Position numbers and translations under genes: made by a program
The notes under the pieces: model-generated
Databases searched by the model: none
The model's input: only the letters and a program-made list of their open reading frames with translations
Told to the model about the DNA's origin: nothing
Origin: Rhizomys pruinosus
Taxonomy: Eukaryota; Chordata; Mammalia; Rodentia; Spalacidae
Direction: 5' to 3'
Assembly: GCA_009823505.1 (NCBI GenBank)
Contig: VZQC01006876.1
Coordinates: 2,659,831-2,723,830, forward strand
Length of the DNA: 64,000 bases
Shown: positions 22,626-35,032 of the stretch, one piece after another
How the letters are laid out: every line of letters begins with the position of its first letter
Position numbering within the stretch: position 1 is the first letter of the stretch

Positions 22626-23545
22626 TGTTGAGAAGTTCTTAATTCAGTAAAAGAACAAAGTGACACTTTTCTTATTTGCTGAATTCCTTAAAGCACATTT
22701 GTAACACTTGCTATCATTTATAATATTCTTTTAAATTACTTATGGAGGTTTGCCAAGTATGTAGAGGACAGCTAAATTAAATCATCCTCCAAAAGAATCA
22801 GTTAAGTCTCAGTTTTCACATTTGCATTTCAAGCTCCTCTGGAATTTTTTTCCACATTATTTATTAGCCACTTGATGGATTACATTTAGAACAAAACATT
22901 GGCTACTTAATGCCTCCCAGTGACCTTCTACCACTGAGGACAAATACAGTCATTAGCTAGTGTGCAGTTGAGTCAGAAGCACTGCAACAATCGTGTGGAG
23001 CTCACTTGCTTGGCATTCTGGTCCAGGATATTCATATATACATGTGAGTGAGAGCTCGCAGGCTAAATGCAGTATGTGGGTGATTGATCATAAAATAAAG
23101 TTTCAAAAAACCACAAAAGTGTTAGGAAATCTTGACACTCACACCCCTAACCTTGATTCGCAATGATGCGCTAACACTTTATTCTTCATGTAGATACAGC
23201 CTGACCACTTCGTCTCTCACATTTCTTAGTCAACAACAGATCTGAGGCCAAAGTTGGAGCTTGAGGTTGAAGAGTCCTCGGGAGGAGGCAAACCGACACA
23301 ACCAGGAAAGGGGTGAGGGGATGAGACAAGAGTGCCGGATATCATTGCGGGGGCATTGAGGCAAAAAGACAGGGCAGCTTTGCATGGTTTTTTATTTGCA
23401 ACCCATGGGCCCCCACAAACAACTCAATAAAAATTCCGATTAAAAAGAAAATGTGGCCAACCACGTGGCATAAGAGGCAAAGCTAAAGTAGGAGAAAGAT
23501 GCGCTGGTTTTGAGAGGTGTCCTGTGTTGTTCATTGTGATGACCC

Positions 23546-23571
23546 TGAGTCATTCCTCAGAAGGTGACTCA
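23546..23571. promoter_or_regulatory. Paired AP-1-like sites (copy A)
   Basis: TGAGTCA at 23,546-23,552 and TGACTCA at 23,565-23,571 match the AP-1/bZIP consensus. They sit in an SINE-free stretch (22,630-23,880). They recur at 31,644-31,669. Motif matches only. Confidence 0.3.
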
Positions 23572-23892
23572 TACATTGATTCACCCTGCTCCTGCTTACA
23601 GGGATTGGGAAGCTTGAAAGATACTCTAAACAAGGGTTTGTATGGAAAATAATTTCTGTGTGATCCCTCACACACTCTCATGATATTTGTTTGCTTTAAT
23701 GAGTTAACATGAAAATTAGAATTGCCCCTTCAAGTGTGGTCCTTGCATACTATACGATATTATTTATTTTTTTCCCCAGATTTAATAAAAGAAAAAATGT
23801 ATTTAATTATCAGTTCAGTGATGTCTCAATATCTATATCCAGGTTATTTGTATGCGTTTGTTTTCGTTTTGTTTTTGTTTTGTTTTGTTTGA

Positions 23893-24012
23893 ACAGGGTC
23901 TCCCTGTAGCCCAGCTGGCCGGAACTCTGTAATCAGCGATATCTTGAAATCTACAGTACAGGATCTGCCTCCTGAGTGTGGGATTAAAGGTGTGTGGCTG
24001 TCAGCTAGGCGG
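23893..24012 (-). repeat. B1 SINE, damaged (in copy A)
   Basis: Antisense B1 with deletions. The counterpart at 31,980-32,106 is more complete. Confidence 0.7.
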
Positions 24013-24242
24013 GTTGCTGTGTATTTTTAGTATAATTGTCTTTTTCTACTCACAGCTAAATGACTATATTAGATGCCATTGATTCTTGTTTTTTAAGCAG
24101 GTTATATAAAAAGAAGATGCCTGTATACCAGAGATGTCTTAGGTACTCTGGAAGATACTCCGTTGAGACTTTGGTTGTATTTATTTTAGTTTGTTTGTTT
24201 TCTTTGTTTCTTCTTTTGTTTTGTTTTGATCTTGCCATTCTT

Positions 24243-24358
24243 TCAGAGACAGAATCTGCTTTTTGTAGCCCATGCTGGCTTTGAATTCATATTTCCCTCT
24301 TGCTATAGCCTCCTGTGCTGGAATGGGATTGTGGGCATGTGGTCACTAAGCTTGATGG
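24243..24358 (-). repeat. Old B1 SINE (in copy A)
   Basis: Antisense, diverged: cagagacagaatctgctttt, then catgctggctttgaattcat. Counterpart at 32,334-32,442. Confidence 0.6.
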
Positions 24359-24383
24359 GAACCACGCTTTAATATCGGGACCG

Positions 24384-24612
24384 GGCTGGAGGATTGGCCT
24401 AGTGGTAGAGCACCAACTGCTCTTGTAGAGGAACCCTGGATCAATCCCCCAGCACCACGTGGGGCTGAGAACCGTCTGTAACTCAAATTACCAGGAAACT
24501 CAGTTCCAGGGGATTTGACGCCCTCTTCGACCTCTGGGCATTGCAACAACATGGGGTGCACAGACCTACATAGCAGATAGTACATTCGTACACGTGAAAT
24601 AAATAAATAAAA
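24384..24612 (+). repeat. B3-family SINE, damaged (in copy A)
   Basis: Sense B3 with many one-base gaps. Counterpart at 32,468-32,700 is nearly intact. Confidence 0.8.
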
Positions 24613-25611
24613 ATTTTTTTAAAAAACGTATTAAAAACTAATCAGACTCAATCTGAATATTCAAATGTTCAACTTTTACTATATTAACATGTCTAAGTCT
24701 TACTGTTCATTCAAATTTCTGTTCCTGTCCAACCAAAGGACTTGATGTTTTTAATAGAGTAAATTATTCTTTTGAAAATTAATTAGATTTGAAATTAGTT
24801 CTTGTGAGTATCCAGGGAAACTAACTGTAGATTGCCTTGCTGAAGGCAGAAAGTATGCTGTTTTAATGTAGTTGTTTTGATACTGTCTGGTAAGAGAAAT
24901 GCACCTGAATTTTGTACAAAACATAGGGATTTGTCTGGATGTTAGAAGCTAAGGGCAGATGGAAAAGTAATGAAAACCAGTACTTCCCAGGAGACAAGTA
25001 GCAGGCAGGTCCTTGAGCTGATTCTTTGAAGTGTGGGCAGCACAGAGGGTACTTTGGGGTGAAATAGTTTGTCTTTGAATATGTAGTAACCTGTGGAAGT
25101 GACCTGTCACAGGTTGCGATGGCTGTTCAGTTTGAGATGATGTCTTTTGTCATCCACTGAGGAGGTGGAGCCTCAGGGACAACTGTTAGAGATTGGGCTG
25201 GAAGAACTGGAGGTACAGGGAGGGAAGCGTTGAGCTCGGAATGGAATAGCCTCTGGCTACCTGGAGATCAGTCTCTGTGAATCATAGGCATATAGAACTC
25301 TTTGTTGAAGCTGATGGGTAGAGAGCAGGAAAGAGCACCTGGCTCCTAGGTTAATAATCCTATGCCCTGGAGACCTGTAAAGCACCACCAGGAAAATGTG
25401 TTTGGGCCATTATTCAGCCCCTCAGTCCATAACATCACATTTTTACTTAACAAGCTCTTCTTTTTGCAAAAATTCTTCTTTTTTCTTTCAAGCTGAATTC
25501 CAACGACTGATTATACAGCTGCCTTAAATATTGCACGTACTGGCGTTAGAGTTATCACCAGGTAGGGAAGACCCAAAGATAAAATTTTGCGATTGATTTA
25601 AGATTGTTGGA

Positions 25612-25780
25612 GCCGGGCTCTGGTGGCGCACGCCTTTAATCCTAGCACTTGGAGGGAGCAGAGACAGGTGGATCTTTGTGAGTTTCAAGCCAGCCTGGTC
25701 GACAAGGTGAGTCCGGACAGCTGGGGCTTACTAGGGCAGACCCTGTCGTCGAAAAGACCAAAAAAAAAAAAAAAAAAAAA
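25612..25780 (+). repeat. B1 SINE, damaged (in copy A)
   Basis: Sense B1 with many indels (gccgggctctggtggcgcac; accctgtcgtcgaaaagacc) plus poly-A. The cleaner version is at 33,684-33,845. Confidence 0.85.
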
Positions 25781-26807
25781 ACAAAGTTGTTGGAAGATTG
25801 AACTGGTTATGATTGCTGGCCTTTATCCTGGATTGGAGATTTTAAGAAAAGTGGACAATGCCACTTTATACCAGTGATTTGTTTTTTTTGTTTTTTTTTT
25901 TTTAAGCAGCCAGAGGATCTACAGATCAATCCCCAGAGCAAAAAGCACTGGCATCTTCTGTGCTTCAGATCCAGCTCAGAGGAGGGCCATCAAAGTGGGT
26001 AGGCATGCTGGCAATGGGAGTCAGGGCCTTGTTTGTACAGAATATAGCCATCCCAGGACATGACAATGAAATAAGTTGGAGTTTAAGAAGCAGGCAACAA
26101 TGGGGGAGAGCCGTAGGCGATGAGCATTTCCTTGATTCACTTTGGAGAAGCTGGCTCAGCCTGGATAGGTGGCGTGGGGCGAGTGATCATCTTGATAAGT
26201 ATCAAAGAAATTATGGTACGAGACAATCTATAGAAGTTTGAAGCTACAAACCTCTGAGCATAAGTAAATAGGAATTATATAAAGAATACCATTTATCATT
26301 TCCCAGGAATTTACTTACAGCTCAGTTCTCTTGTGATGAACATGTCTGTAGAAGAAACAAAGTGAGCAAGTTAGACAACAAGAACCATACAGTGTTGCTT
26401 TGAATGTTTTCATTATGTCAGTGTTGGATGCCCCTGTCTATGCATTTCTTTCATAGATAAGTATGCACAGACTTGGTTTGATGAAACAGTAGTAAAATCA
26501 CTTTTAACTGAGTAATTAAGGCCATCTAGGTGGCTTTGTGGGGAGACTACAGCAAAATGTGATATAGTTCTTTGGTTAATTTAATTTAATTATTTCGTGT
26601 CTAATTGAACATTATTCCTTGTTTATTTTATTTTAAGTAGTCTATGAAAATACTGCCCAGGTTAGCTCCTTATTGAAAAGTAACGAAATAAATAGTCCTG
26701 CTTCAGAATTCAAAGGACAGACTTTTTTTATTGCTCTCCTTACATATAAGTAGAATAAACATGATTTTTGTGAGTTTTTTGAGGGACCATTTAAGTTGGC
26801 TTTTCCC

Positions 26808-26882
26808 AGGGCTGGCCGTATAGCTGCAGTGTGGAGAGAGCTTGCTAGCATGTGCAAGGGTCTGGATTGAGTGCCGCATGGA
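26808..26882 (+). repeat. ID-family SINE, damaged (in copy A)
   Basis: Sense ID: gggctggccgtatagctgca, then gagagagcttgctagcatgt. Cleaner version at 34,857-34,932. Confidence 0.7.
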
Positions 26883-27021
26883 GGGGTTGGTGGGCCTGGT
26901 AAAGTCCACCAGTGTTAAGCTTTCAAGGTGTTTTGTTTGTTTGTTTTAACAAAACTTTTTTTTTTTTGTGTGTGGTGGGGATGAGCTAAAGATGTGGCTC
27001 AGTGTTAACGAGTGTAGACTT

Positions 27022-27022
27022 N
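27022..27022. other. Single ambiguous base (N), probable join
   Basis: One N exactly where copy A stops and an inverted copy of distant sequence starts. It reads as an assembly or gap-fill joint. Confidence 0.9.
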
Positions 27023-27655
27023 GGCTGCCAGAGTAGGCTGTAAAATCGGTTCACGCACATGGCGATCGCTGCTGACCTTTCACGGTTCGTTTTGTCCAAC
27101 GGGGGTGAAAGGGCCTGAATTCAGTTAGAGGCACAGGCTGTCACTTCAGCTGTGGCAAAACGGTCCAGATAAAGAGGCCCCAAAGTACCATCACTTTAAA
27201 AACCCCTTCATACCAGGATGCTCTGGGCTGGAATGACTAATTGCAGTCAACACCTACACCTAAGACAACTACCAGAGAGAGGGAAAGCACTCAAAACCAA
27301 AAGGCCCCCCTTCCCCTTCCCTCAAATGAAAATACACACACACCTCCAAGCCTCGAAACCCCAAACCAAGAGACTGTCCATAGCCTGATTACCTTGCTAC
27401 TGCTTCTCTGTGCCCTTAACAAAAGAAACATCTGGTACCTGCTACTCAGCATCCCTGACAATTCTGTCAGAGCCCCAAGTTCTTAAAAAATTAATTAGTG
27501 GCATTTATACCTGCCCGAGCTGGGGGCCAATCAAGCACAGATGCACAACGCATTGTTGAATAGGAAACTCAGTTTTGCATTAAGCAAACATCAGATAGGA
27601 GAATTTCAGGGCTCTTTATGATTTTTCTAATCAGCTTCCTATCACGTATTAGCAC
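27023..27655 (-). repeat. Inverted, error-rich copy of 17,800-18,415
   Basis: The reverse complement of 17,800-18,415 begins right after the N (ggctgccagagtaggctgta against the complement of the 18,400 region). It runs through gcaagactgtccat-type sequence to caaacatcagataggagaat. About 27,023-27,110 and 27,190-27,350 are full of small indels, while 27,355-27,620 is almost clean. Confidence 0.9.
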
Positions 27656-27701
27656 ATATATATATATATATATATCTATATTGATACTATATATATATAC
27701 G

Positions 27702-27733
<32 letters not shown>
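27655..27733. repeat. (TA)n joint between inverted copy and copy B
   Basis: TA tract that merges the tract next to 17,800 with the one next to 19,600. The crossover between unrelated flanks falls inside it. Confidence 0.85.
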
Positions 27734-27735
<2 letters not shown>

Positions 27736-27801
27736 TTTTGATATAATTTTAAAATCTTTTATTTCTTTACTACTACTACTACTACTGTTATTTCTCTTTT
27801 T

Positions 27802-27935
27802 AAGACGGTGTCTCCTTGTAGTTCCAGCTGGCCTGGAACTCACTATGTAGCCCAGGCTGGCCTTAACTTACAGAGATATGCCTGCCTCTGTCTCCCAAGT
27901 GCTGGGATTAAAGGCCTGCTGCACCATGCCAAGGT
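27802..27935 (-). repeat. B1 SINE (in copy B)
   Basis: Antisense B1: gacggtgtctccttgtagtt, then cactatgtagcccaggctgg, then tgctgggattaaaggcctgc. Confidence 0.9.
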
Positions 27936-30454
27936 TTTTTTGTTTTCTTTAATAAAGTTATGGAAGGTCCTGGATTGTGTTTGTGTTTTTGCTAAAATTG
28001 GCACATACAGATGCATACAAGGGGAGGAAGTAGTCTTTTGTGAGATCTTTTTCACTTGGTTGGGTAGAGGGGAAGGTCTAGTTTTTTGTATGTGTGAAGC
28101 TGTCTCCTACTTCCTGAGGTACCTTAGGGTTGATGTGAGTACTAAGCAGCAGCTGTAACCAAGATAGCTGTTGAAGCAAGCCCATGTCAGGGTCCCCGGC
28201 AGCAGCTCTGCTCTCTCAGCCTAAGTCTGCTTTCACTGCGCCTTTAAACTGCATGAAGCCACAGATTTTTCTCTCTTCACCATAGTTTGCTATGTGATTA
28301 ATTATGTGAGCCACTCAAAATGGCAACTGAAATATCAGCAGGAATTTTCAGCAGGTAGAAACTGCTTTTCCTGTGTCAGAACAGCCGGGTGGCTTAGCTG
28401 ATGCTTCTGTTGTTGCTAGGCAGATACAGTTCTAGTCTGGAGGCCGCCCATTAACTCTCCGAGTGCCTAAAGGCAAGCAGAAAGAAAGAAAGAAGGAAAG
28501 AAAGAAAGACAACTTTCTGCTTCCTCTCACAGGAGCTTTGTCCAAGTGCAGGAAAAGTGGATGGATGCGGGACACTTTATCTCAGGGTACTGTTTAGGAG
28601 GGGAAGGAGGCGAGCTGAGAGACAGGGAAGACTTGGAGTGAGCAGTTTTCACTGGGTTGAAGGCTCCGCTGACAGATGGTAAAGGTCTCAGGAGTATGAT
28701 CAAAATTAGAGGTTGGATTCCAGTGAGAAATGGGTTTAGCTTTCTCTTTGGAGAATTTTGTTTTTTTTAATCTTTCTGTATGTCTGCCTTTAATTGCCCA
28801 CATGGCTGTGGGGAAAGGAAGAAGGAAGAAAGGGGTTGCTGTTTGTATCCATTTGCCAGAAAGGAGTTAACAGAACATACCGCAGAACAGGTTGGGCAAG
28901 ACTGTTAAAGCCAGTGATGAAGTCTGCCTCCCCCTTCTCCTCTTCCTCTCTCCTCTTCCTTCTTCTGTGCCCCTCACCACTTGCAGGACTTTGAAACATC
29001 TTCAGACGATCTCCCCATCCTCCCCAGTGCCCCCAGTTCAGTGTCTGGCTTCCCCTCTCCTAGGCAGAACACTTGATGTGAATAAAATACTTTGTGCAGA
29101 TGAGGAGCTCGTTGGAGACAGGCGGGCAGCCTGGCCAGCTGTTTCTCAAGCAGTTGGTGGTGCCCTCTGTCATGTAACATAGGCCCCATTCAGCAGCAGC
29201 ATTCTTGAGTATGCATTTATGCCTCTGTGGGACTGTGGAGTCTACAGCCTGGGAGGGAGCGGGGAGTGGAGGCGGGCTGGAGAAGGAAGTGTGTGCATTC
29301 AGAGGGATTCAGAGGGCAATGAGGTGGAGTCAGTGCCGATTAAGTGCCAGTAAGTCAGGAGACATTACTGTTTGAAGCAGCTGGAGTTAGCTGCCACTTT
29401 TGGAACTTCTTGGAGCCCAGAATACAGAGGAACCAAGCCTTTCACAGGCCAGTTCGGGTCTGATAAGTTCTACATGGTGTTTGCATCCATTCATCCCATA
29501 AACATACCATATATAGTCATGCTTGAGCTCACAAGAACATCACAGGGGAACCATTCCTAATGCACAGCTCCTTTCTTGCTCAGAGCAGACTCGCAGAGGC
29601 TATTTCTGGTGTGTTGTGGCCTCCTGTCTTTGGGGAAGGGGAGAAAGGAGGTTCTCTTGTCCAAGTTTACACCGCTTAGAATGCATTTCTGATCCTCATT
29701 TGCCTGGCGCTCTGAAAGCTAAAAGAATTTTATTGTCATGGTAGGAGAAAGCCAATTCCCTGTGTGCCTCTGTTTTAGAGTAAAAGCCTGTTTTTCTTAG
29801 TATCTTTAATGTCACATGTAGTTTGTATTTTATGGGCCTTGATCTCCTGTAGTCTTTGAAAGCATCTTTTCATGTTATGAGGGTGAGCCTTACCCTGTAA
29901 CATGTAGTATTTATTGGTGACCATGGAGAAGTTCCCTTCAGTTTCCTTTCCCGACCTTTCCTGAGCTGTCCGGATTACTTACTATGTGTCACCTTCGGGT
30001 GTCCAGGGCAGGGCATGCCACTTCTCTGTAGAACTGATGGCAGCATTTACACTTGGCATCTGTGTGTCTGGGGAGCTGAGAGGATGCAGCAGTAAGAAAT
30101 CCGGGCCCACCATCCCATGCTCCGGGATACTGTATTTCAGGGGCGAGCAGCAGGACATTTGTGGTTCAAGATAAGAGATCTTCCTTTTCCTCTTCTATTT
30201 TCCTTCTTTCTACCCCTAGCCCCACCTGCCTCTCTTCTCAGGACATGTGTAAATAACTTGAGGAAAAAGATAGTTTGCCACTCTGGAACATTAGATACTA
30301 TTAAAGAGACAATATGTACAATTCTCTGCCTTGTTTTCTTTCATTGGCTTCTTCAGAGTGAATTATATTTGACTGCCTGACAGTTAATTGTACCATCCTT
30401 CCCCTTCCTAAGCTGATAAGCCCCTCTGTCTACTTTCATCAAGCGTCTTTGAGT

Positions 30455-30600
30455 TCCTTCCTTCCTTCCTTCCTTCCTTCCTTCCTTCCTTCCTTCCTTC
30501 CTTCCTTCCTTCCTTCTTTCTCCCTCCCCTCCCCTCCCCTCTCCTTCCCTCTCCTCCCTTCCCTTCCCCTCCCTCCTTCCCCTCTTCCTCTTCCCTCTCT
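30455..30600 (+). repeat. (TTCC)n and pyrimidine tract (copy B)
   Basis: About 14 ttcc units, then cctcccctcc-type sequence. The plus-strand and minus-strand open frames here are repeat shadows. Confidence 0.95.
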
Positions 30601-30603
30601 TTC

Positions 30604-30727
30604 TAGATACAGTCTCCTTGTAACCCCAGCTGGCCTGGAATTCATTGTGTAAGTCAGGATGGTCTTGAACTCACAGAGATCCACCTGCCTTTGCCACCAT
30701 GGTGCTGGCATGCACCACCACGCTTGT
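30604..30727 (-). repeat. B1 SINE (in copy B)
   Basis: Antisense B1: tacagtctccttgtaacccc, then aactcacagagatccacctg, ending gcaccaccacgc. Confidence 0.8.
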
Positions 30728-31643
30728 TGAGAAGTTCTTAATTCAGTAAAAGAACAAAGTGACACTTTTCTTATTTGCTGAATTCCTTAAAGCACATTTG
30801 TAACACTTGCTATCATTTATAACTATTCTTTTAACTTACTTTATGGAGTTTTTTCCAAGTATTACGAATGACAGCTAAATTAAAATATCCTCAAAAGCAT
30901 CAGTTAAGTTCAGATTTTAAAATTGCATTTCAAGCTCTCTGAATTTTTTTCCACATTATTATTAGCACTTGATGGATTACATTTAGAACAAAACATTGGC
31001 TACTTACTGCCTCCCAGTGACCTATTACCACTGAGGACAAATACAGTCATTAGCTAGTGTGCAGTTGAGTCAGAAGCACTGCAACAATCGTGTGGAGCTC
31101 ACTTGCTTGGCATTCTGGTCCAGGATATTCATATATACATGTGAGTGAGAGCTCGCAGGCTAAATGCAGTATGTGGGTGATTGATATAAAATAAAGTTTT
31201 CAAAAACCACAAAAGTGTTAGGAAATCTTGACACTCACACCCCTAACCTTGATTCGCAATGATGCGCTAACACTTTATTCTTCATGTAGATACAGCCTGA
31301 CCACTTCGTCTCTCACATTTCTTAGTCAACAACAGATCTGAGGCCAAAGTTGGAGCTTGAGGTTGAAGAGTCCTCGGGAGGAGGCAAACCGACACAACCA
31401 GGAAAGGGGTGAGGGGATGAGACAAGAGTGCCGGATATCATTGCGGGGGCATTGAGCAAACAAGACAGGGCAGCCTTTGCATTATTTTTTTATTGCAACT
31501 CCATGTGCCCCCACAACAATCTCAATAAAAATTCCGATTAAAAAGAAAATGTGGCCAACCACGTGGCATAAGAGGCAAAGCTAAAGTAGGAGAAAGATGC
31601 GCTGGTTTTGAGAGGTGTCCTGTGTTGTTCATTGTGATGACCC

Positions 31644-31669
31644 TGAGTCATTCCTCAGAAGGTGACTCA
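31644..31669. promoter_or_regulatory. Paired AP-1-like sites (copy B)
   Basis: TGAGTCA at 31,644-31,650 and TGACTCA at 31,663-31,669, same spacing as in copy A. Confidence 0.3.
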
Positions 31670-31979
31670 TACATTGATTCACCCTGCTCCTGCTTACAGG
31701 GATTGGGAAGCTTGAAAGATACTCTAAACAAGGGTTTGTATGGAAAATGAATTTCTGTGTATTCCCTCACACTCTCATGATATTTGGTTGCTTTATGAGT
31801 TAACATGAAAATTAGAATTGCCCTTCAAGTGTGGTCCTGTATATACTGATATTATTTATTTTTTCCCCAGATTTATAAGAAAAATGTTATTTAATTATCA
31901 GATTCAAGTGATGTCTCAATACTATATCATCAGGTTATTTGTATTCGTTTTGTTTTGTTTTGTTTTGTTTTGTTTTGTT

Positions 31980-32107
31980 TTGAGACAGGGTCTCCCTGTA
32001 GCCCCAGCTGGCCTGGAACTCTGTAGATCAGACTGTCTTCAATCTCACAGAGGGATCTGCCTCCTGAGTGTGGGGATTAAAGGTGTGTGCTGTCAAGCTA
32101 GGCGGGT
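31980..32107 (-). repeat. B1 SINE (in copy B)
   Basis: Antisense B1 after a (TTTTG)n run: gagacagggtctccctgtag, then attaaaggtgtgtgctgtca. Confidence 0.85.
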
Positions 32108-32333
32108 TGCTTGTATTTTTAGTATAAATTGTCTTTTCTACTCACAGCTAAATGACTATATTAGATGCCATTGATTCTTGTTTTTTAAGCAGGTTATATA
32201 AAAAGAAGATGCCTGTATACCAGAGATGTCTTAGGTACTCTGGAAGATACTCCGTTGAGACTTTGGTTGTATATTTTTAGTTTGTTTGTTTTGCTTTGTT
32301 TCTTCTGTTTGTTTGTTTTGATTTGATTCTTTC

Positions 32334-32444
32334 AGAGACAGAATCTTGCTTTTGTAGCCCATGCTGGCTTTGAATTCATTTTCCTCTTGCTATAGCCTCC
32401 TGTGCTGGAATGGGATTGTGGGCATGTGTCACTAAGCTTGATGG
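32334..32444 (-). repeat. Old B1 SINE (in copy B)
   Basis: Antisense, diverged: cagagacagaatcttgcttt, then gtgctggaatgggattgtgg. Confidence 0.6.
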
Positions 32445-32467
32445 GACCACGCTTTAATAATCGGACT

Positions 32468-32700
32468 CGGGCTGGAGAGATGGCCTAGCGGTTAAGAGCA
32501 CCAACTGCTCTTGTAGAGGACCCTGGATCAATCCCCAGCACCCACATGGTGGCTGAGAACCGTCTGTAACTCCAATTCCAGGAGAACTCCAGTTCCAGGG
32601 GATTCTGACGCCCTCTTCTGACCTCTGCGGCATTGCACAACATGGGTGCACAGACCTGCATGCAGATAGTACATTCGTACACATAAATAAATAAATAAAA
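32468..32700 (+). repeat. Young B3-family SINE (in copy B)
   Basis: Full sense B3 (gggctggagagatggcctag to an aaataaataaataaaaat tail). It is flanked by taatcggactc (32,458-32,468) and taatcagactc (from about 32,721), a target duplication with one mismatch. Confidence 0.92.
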
Positions 32701-33683
32701 ATTTTAAAAAAGTATTAAAAAATAATCAGACTCAATCTGAATATTCAAATGTTAACTTTTACTATATTAAATGTCTTAAGTCTTCTGTTCATTCAAATTT
32801 TCTGTTCCTGTCCAAATAGGACCTTGATGTTTTTAATAAGAGAAATTATTCTTTTGAAAATTTAATTAGATTTGAAATTAGTTCTTGTGAGTATCCAGGG
32901 AAACTAACTGTAGATTGCCTTGCTGAAGGCAGAAAGTATGCTGTTTTAATGTAGTTGTTTTGATACTGTCTGGTAAGAGAAATGCACCTGAATTTTGTAC
33001 AAAACATAGGGATTTGTCTGGATGTTAGAAGCTAAGGGCAGATGGAAAAGTAATGAAAACCAGTACTTCCCAGGAGACAAGTAGCAGGCAGGTCCTTGAG
33101 CTGATTCTTTGAAGTGTGGGCAGCACAGAGGGTACTTTGGGGTGAAATAGTTTGTCTTTGAATATGTAGTAACCTGTGGAAGTGACCTGTCACAGGTTGC
33201 GATGGCTGTTCAGTTTGAGATGATGTCTTTTGTCATCCACTGAGGAGGTGGAGCCTCAGGGACAACTGTTAGAGATTGGGCTGGAAGAACTGGAGGTACA
33301 GGGAGGGAAGCGTTGAGCTCGGAATGGAATAGCCTCTGGCTACCTGGAGATCAGTCTCTGTGAATCATAGGCATATAGAACTCTTTGTTGAAGCTGATGG
33401 GTAGAGAGCAGGAAAGCACATGCTCCTAGTTAATAATCCTATGCCCCTGGAGACCTGTAAAGACCACAGAAATGTGTTGGGCCATTATTAGCCCCTCAGT
33501 CCATAACATCCATTTTTTACTTAAAAGCTCTTTCCTTTTTGCAAAATTCTACTTTTTTTCTTAAGCTGAATTCCATCGATCTGATATACAGCTGGCTAAA
33601 ATTGCACTTACTGGCGTTAAGTTATCACCAGGGTAGGGAAGACCCAAAGAAAAGATTTGCTGAATTGATTTAAGATTGTTGGG

Positions 33684-33857
33684 AGCCGGGCGTGGTGGCG
33701 CACGCCTTTAATCCTAGCACTTGGGAGGCAGAGACAGGTGGATCTTTGTGAGTTCAAGGCCAGCCTGGTCTACAAGGTGAGTTCCAGGACAGCTGGGGCT
33801 ACAGGGAGACCCTGTCTCGAAAAGACCAAAAAAAAGAAAAAAAAAACAAAAAAAAGA
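33684..33857 (+). repeat. B1 SINE (in copy B)
   Basis: Near-consensus sense B1: gccgggcgtggtggcgcacg, then gagaccctgtctcgaaaaga, with an A-rich tail. Confidence 0.95.
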
Positions 33858-34856
33858 GATTGTTGGATTTCTGAAATGTTATTGATTGCTGGCATTATCC
33901 TGGATTTGGAGATTTTAAGGAAAAGTGGACTGCCCACTTTATCCAGTGATTTTTTTTTTTTTTTTTTTTTTTTAAGCAGCCATAGGATCTACAGATCAAT
34001 CCCCAGAGCAAAAAGCACTGGCATCTTCTGTGCTTCAGAGTCCACTCAGAGGAGGGCCATCAAAGTGGGTAGGCTATGCTGGCATGGGAGTCAGGGCCTT
34101 AGTTTGTACAGAAGTTAGCCATCCCAGGACCATGACATGAAAAATAAGTTGGAGTTTAAGAAGCAGGCAACAATGGGGAGACCAGTAGGGATAGGCATTT
34201 CATGATTCACTTGGGAGAAGCTGGCTCAGCCTGGATAGGGCTGGGGCAGAGGGATCATCTTGATAAGCTATCAAAGAAATTATGGACGTAGACAATCTAT
34301 AGAAGTTTGAAGCTACAAACCTCTGAGCATAAGTAAATAGGAATTATATAAAGAATACCATTTATCATTTCCCAGGAATTTACTTACAGCTCAGTTCTCT
34401 TGTGATGAACATGTCTGTAGAAGAAACAAAGTGAGCAAGTTAGACAACAAGAACCATACAGTGTTGCTTTGAATGTTTTCATTATGTCAGTGTTGGATGC
34501 CCCTGTCTATGCATTTCTTTCATAGATAAGTATGCACAGACTCTGGTTTGATGAAACAGTATAAAATCACTTAACTGAGTAATAAGGCATCTAGGGGCTT
34601 TGTGGGAGACTACAGCAAAATGTGATATAGTTTTCTTTGGTTAATTTAATAATTTTCGTGTCTAATTGAACATTATTCCTGTTATTTTTTTTAAGTAGTC
34701 TAGGAAAATATGCCCAGGTTAGCTCCTTATGAAAAGTAAAGAAATAAATAGTCCTGCTTCAGAATTCAAAGGAAGACTTTTATTGCTCTCCTTAATATAA
34801 GTAGAATAACATGATTGTTTTGTGAGTTTTTGAGGGACCATTTAAAGTTGGCTTTC

Positions 34857-34932
34857 AGGGCTGGCCGTATAGCTCAGTGGGAGAGAGCTTGCCTAGCAAG
34901 TGCAAGGGTCTGGATTTGATTTCCAGCATGGA
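34857..34932 (+). repeat. ID-family SINE (in copy B)
   Basis: Sense ID: gggctggccgtatagctcag, then tgggagagagcttgcctagc, then a gatttgatttccagcat end. Confidence 0.85.
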
Positions 34933-35032
34933 TGGGGTTGGTGGGCCTGGGTAAAGTCTCACCAGTGTTAAGCTTTCAAGTTTGTTTGTTTGTTTGTTTT
35001 AACAAAACTTTTTTTTGTGTGTGTGTGGGGGG

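Larger units (their letters stand above)
19590..27021 (+). repeat. 7.4-kb direct repeat, copy A
   Basis: Starts in a TA tract and ends at the single N. It matches copy B (27,700-35,068) in order and orientation, at an offset of about 8,050-8,105 bp. Long stretches look identical, for example 20,880-21,520 against 28,980-29,620. Other tracts differ by many single-base indels, and the SINE copies here are visibly damaged compared with copy B. A gap-fill origin is likely. Confidence 0.95.
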
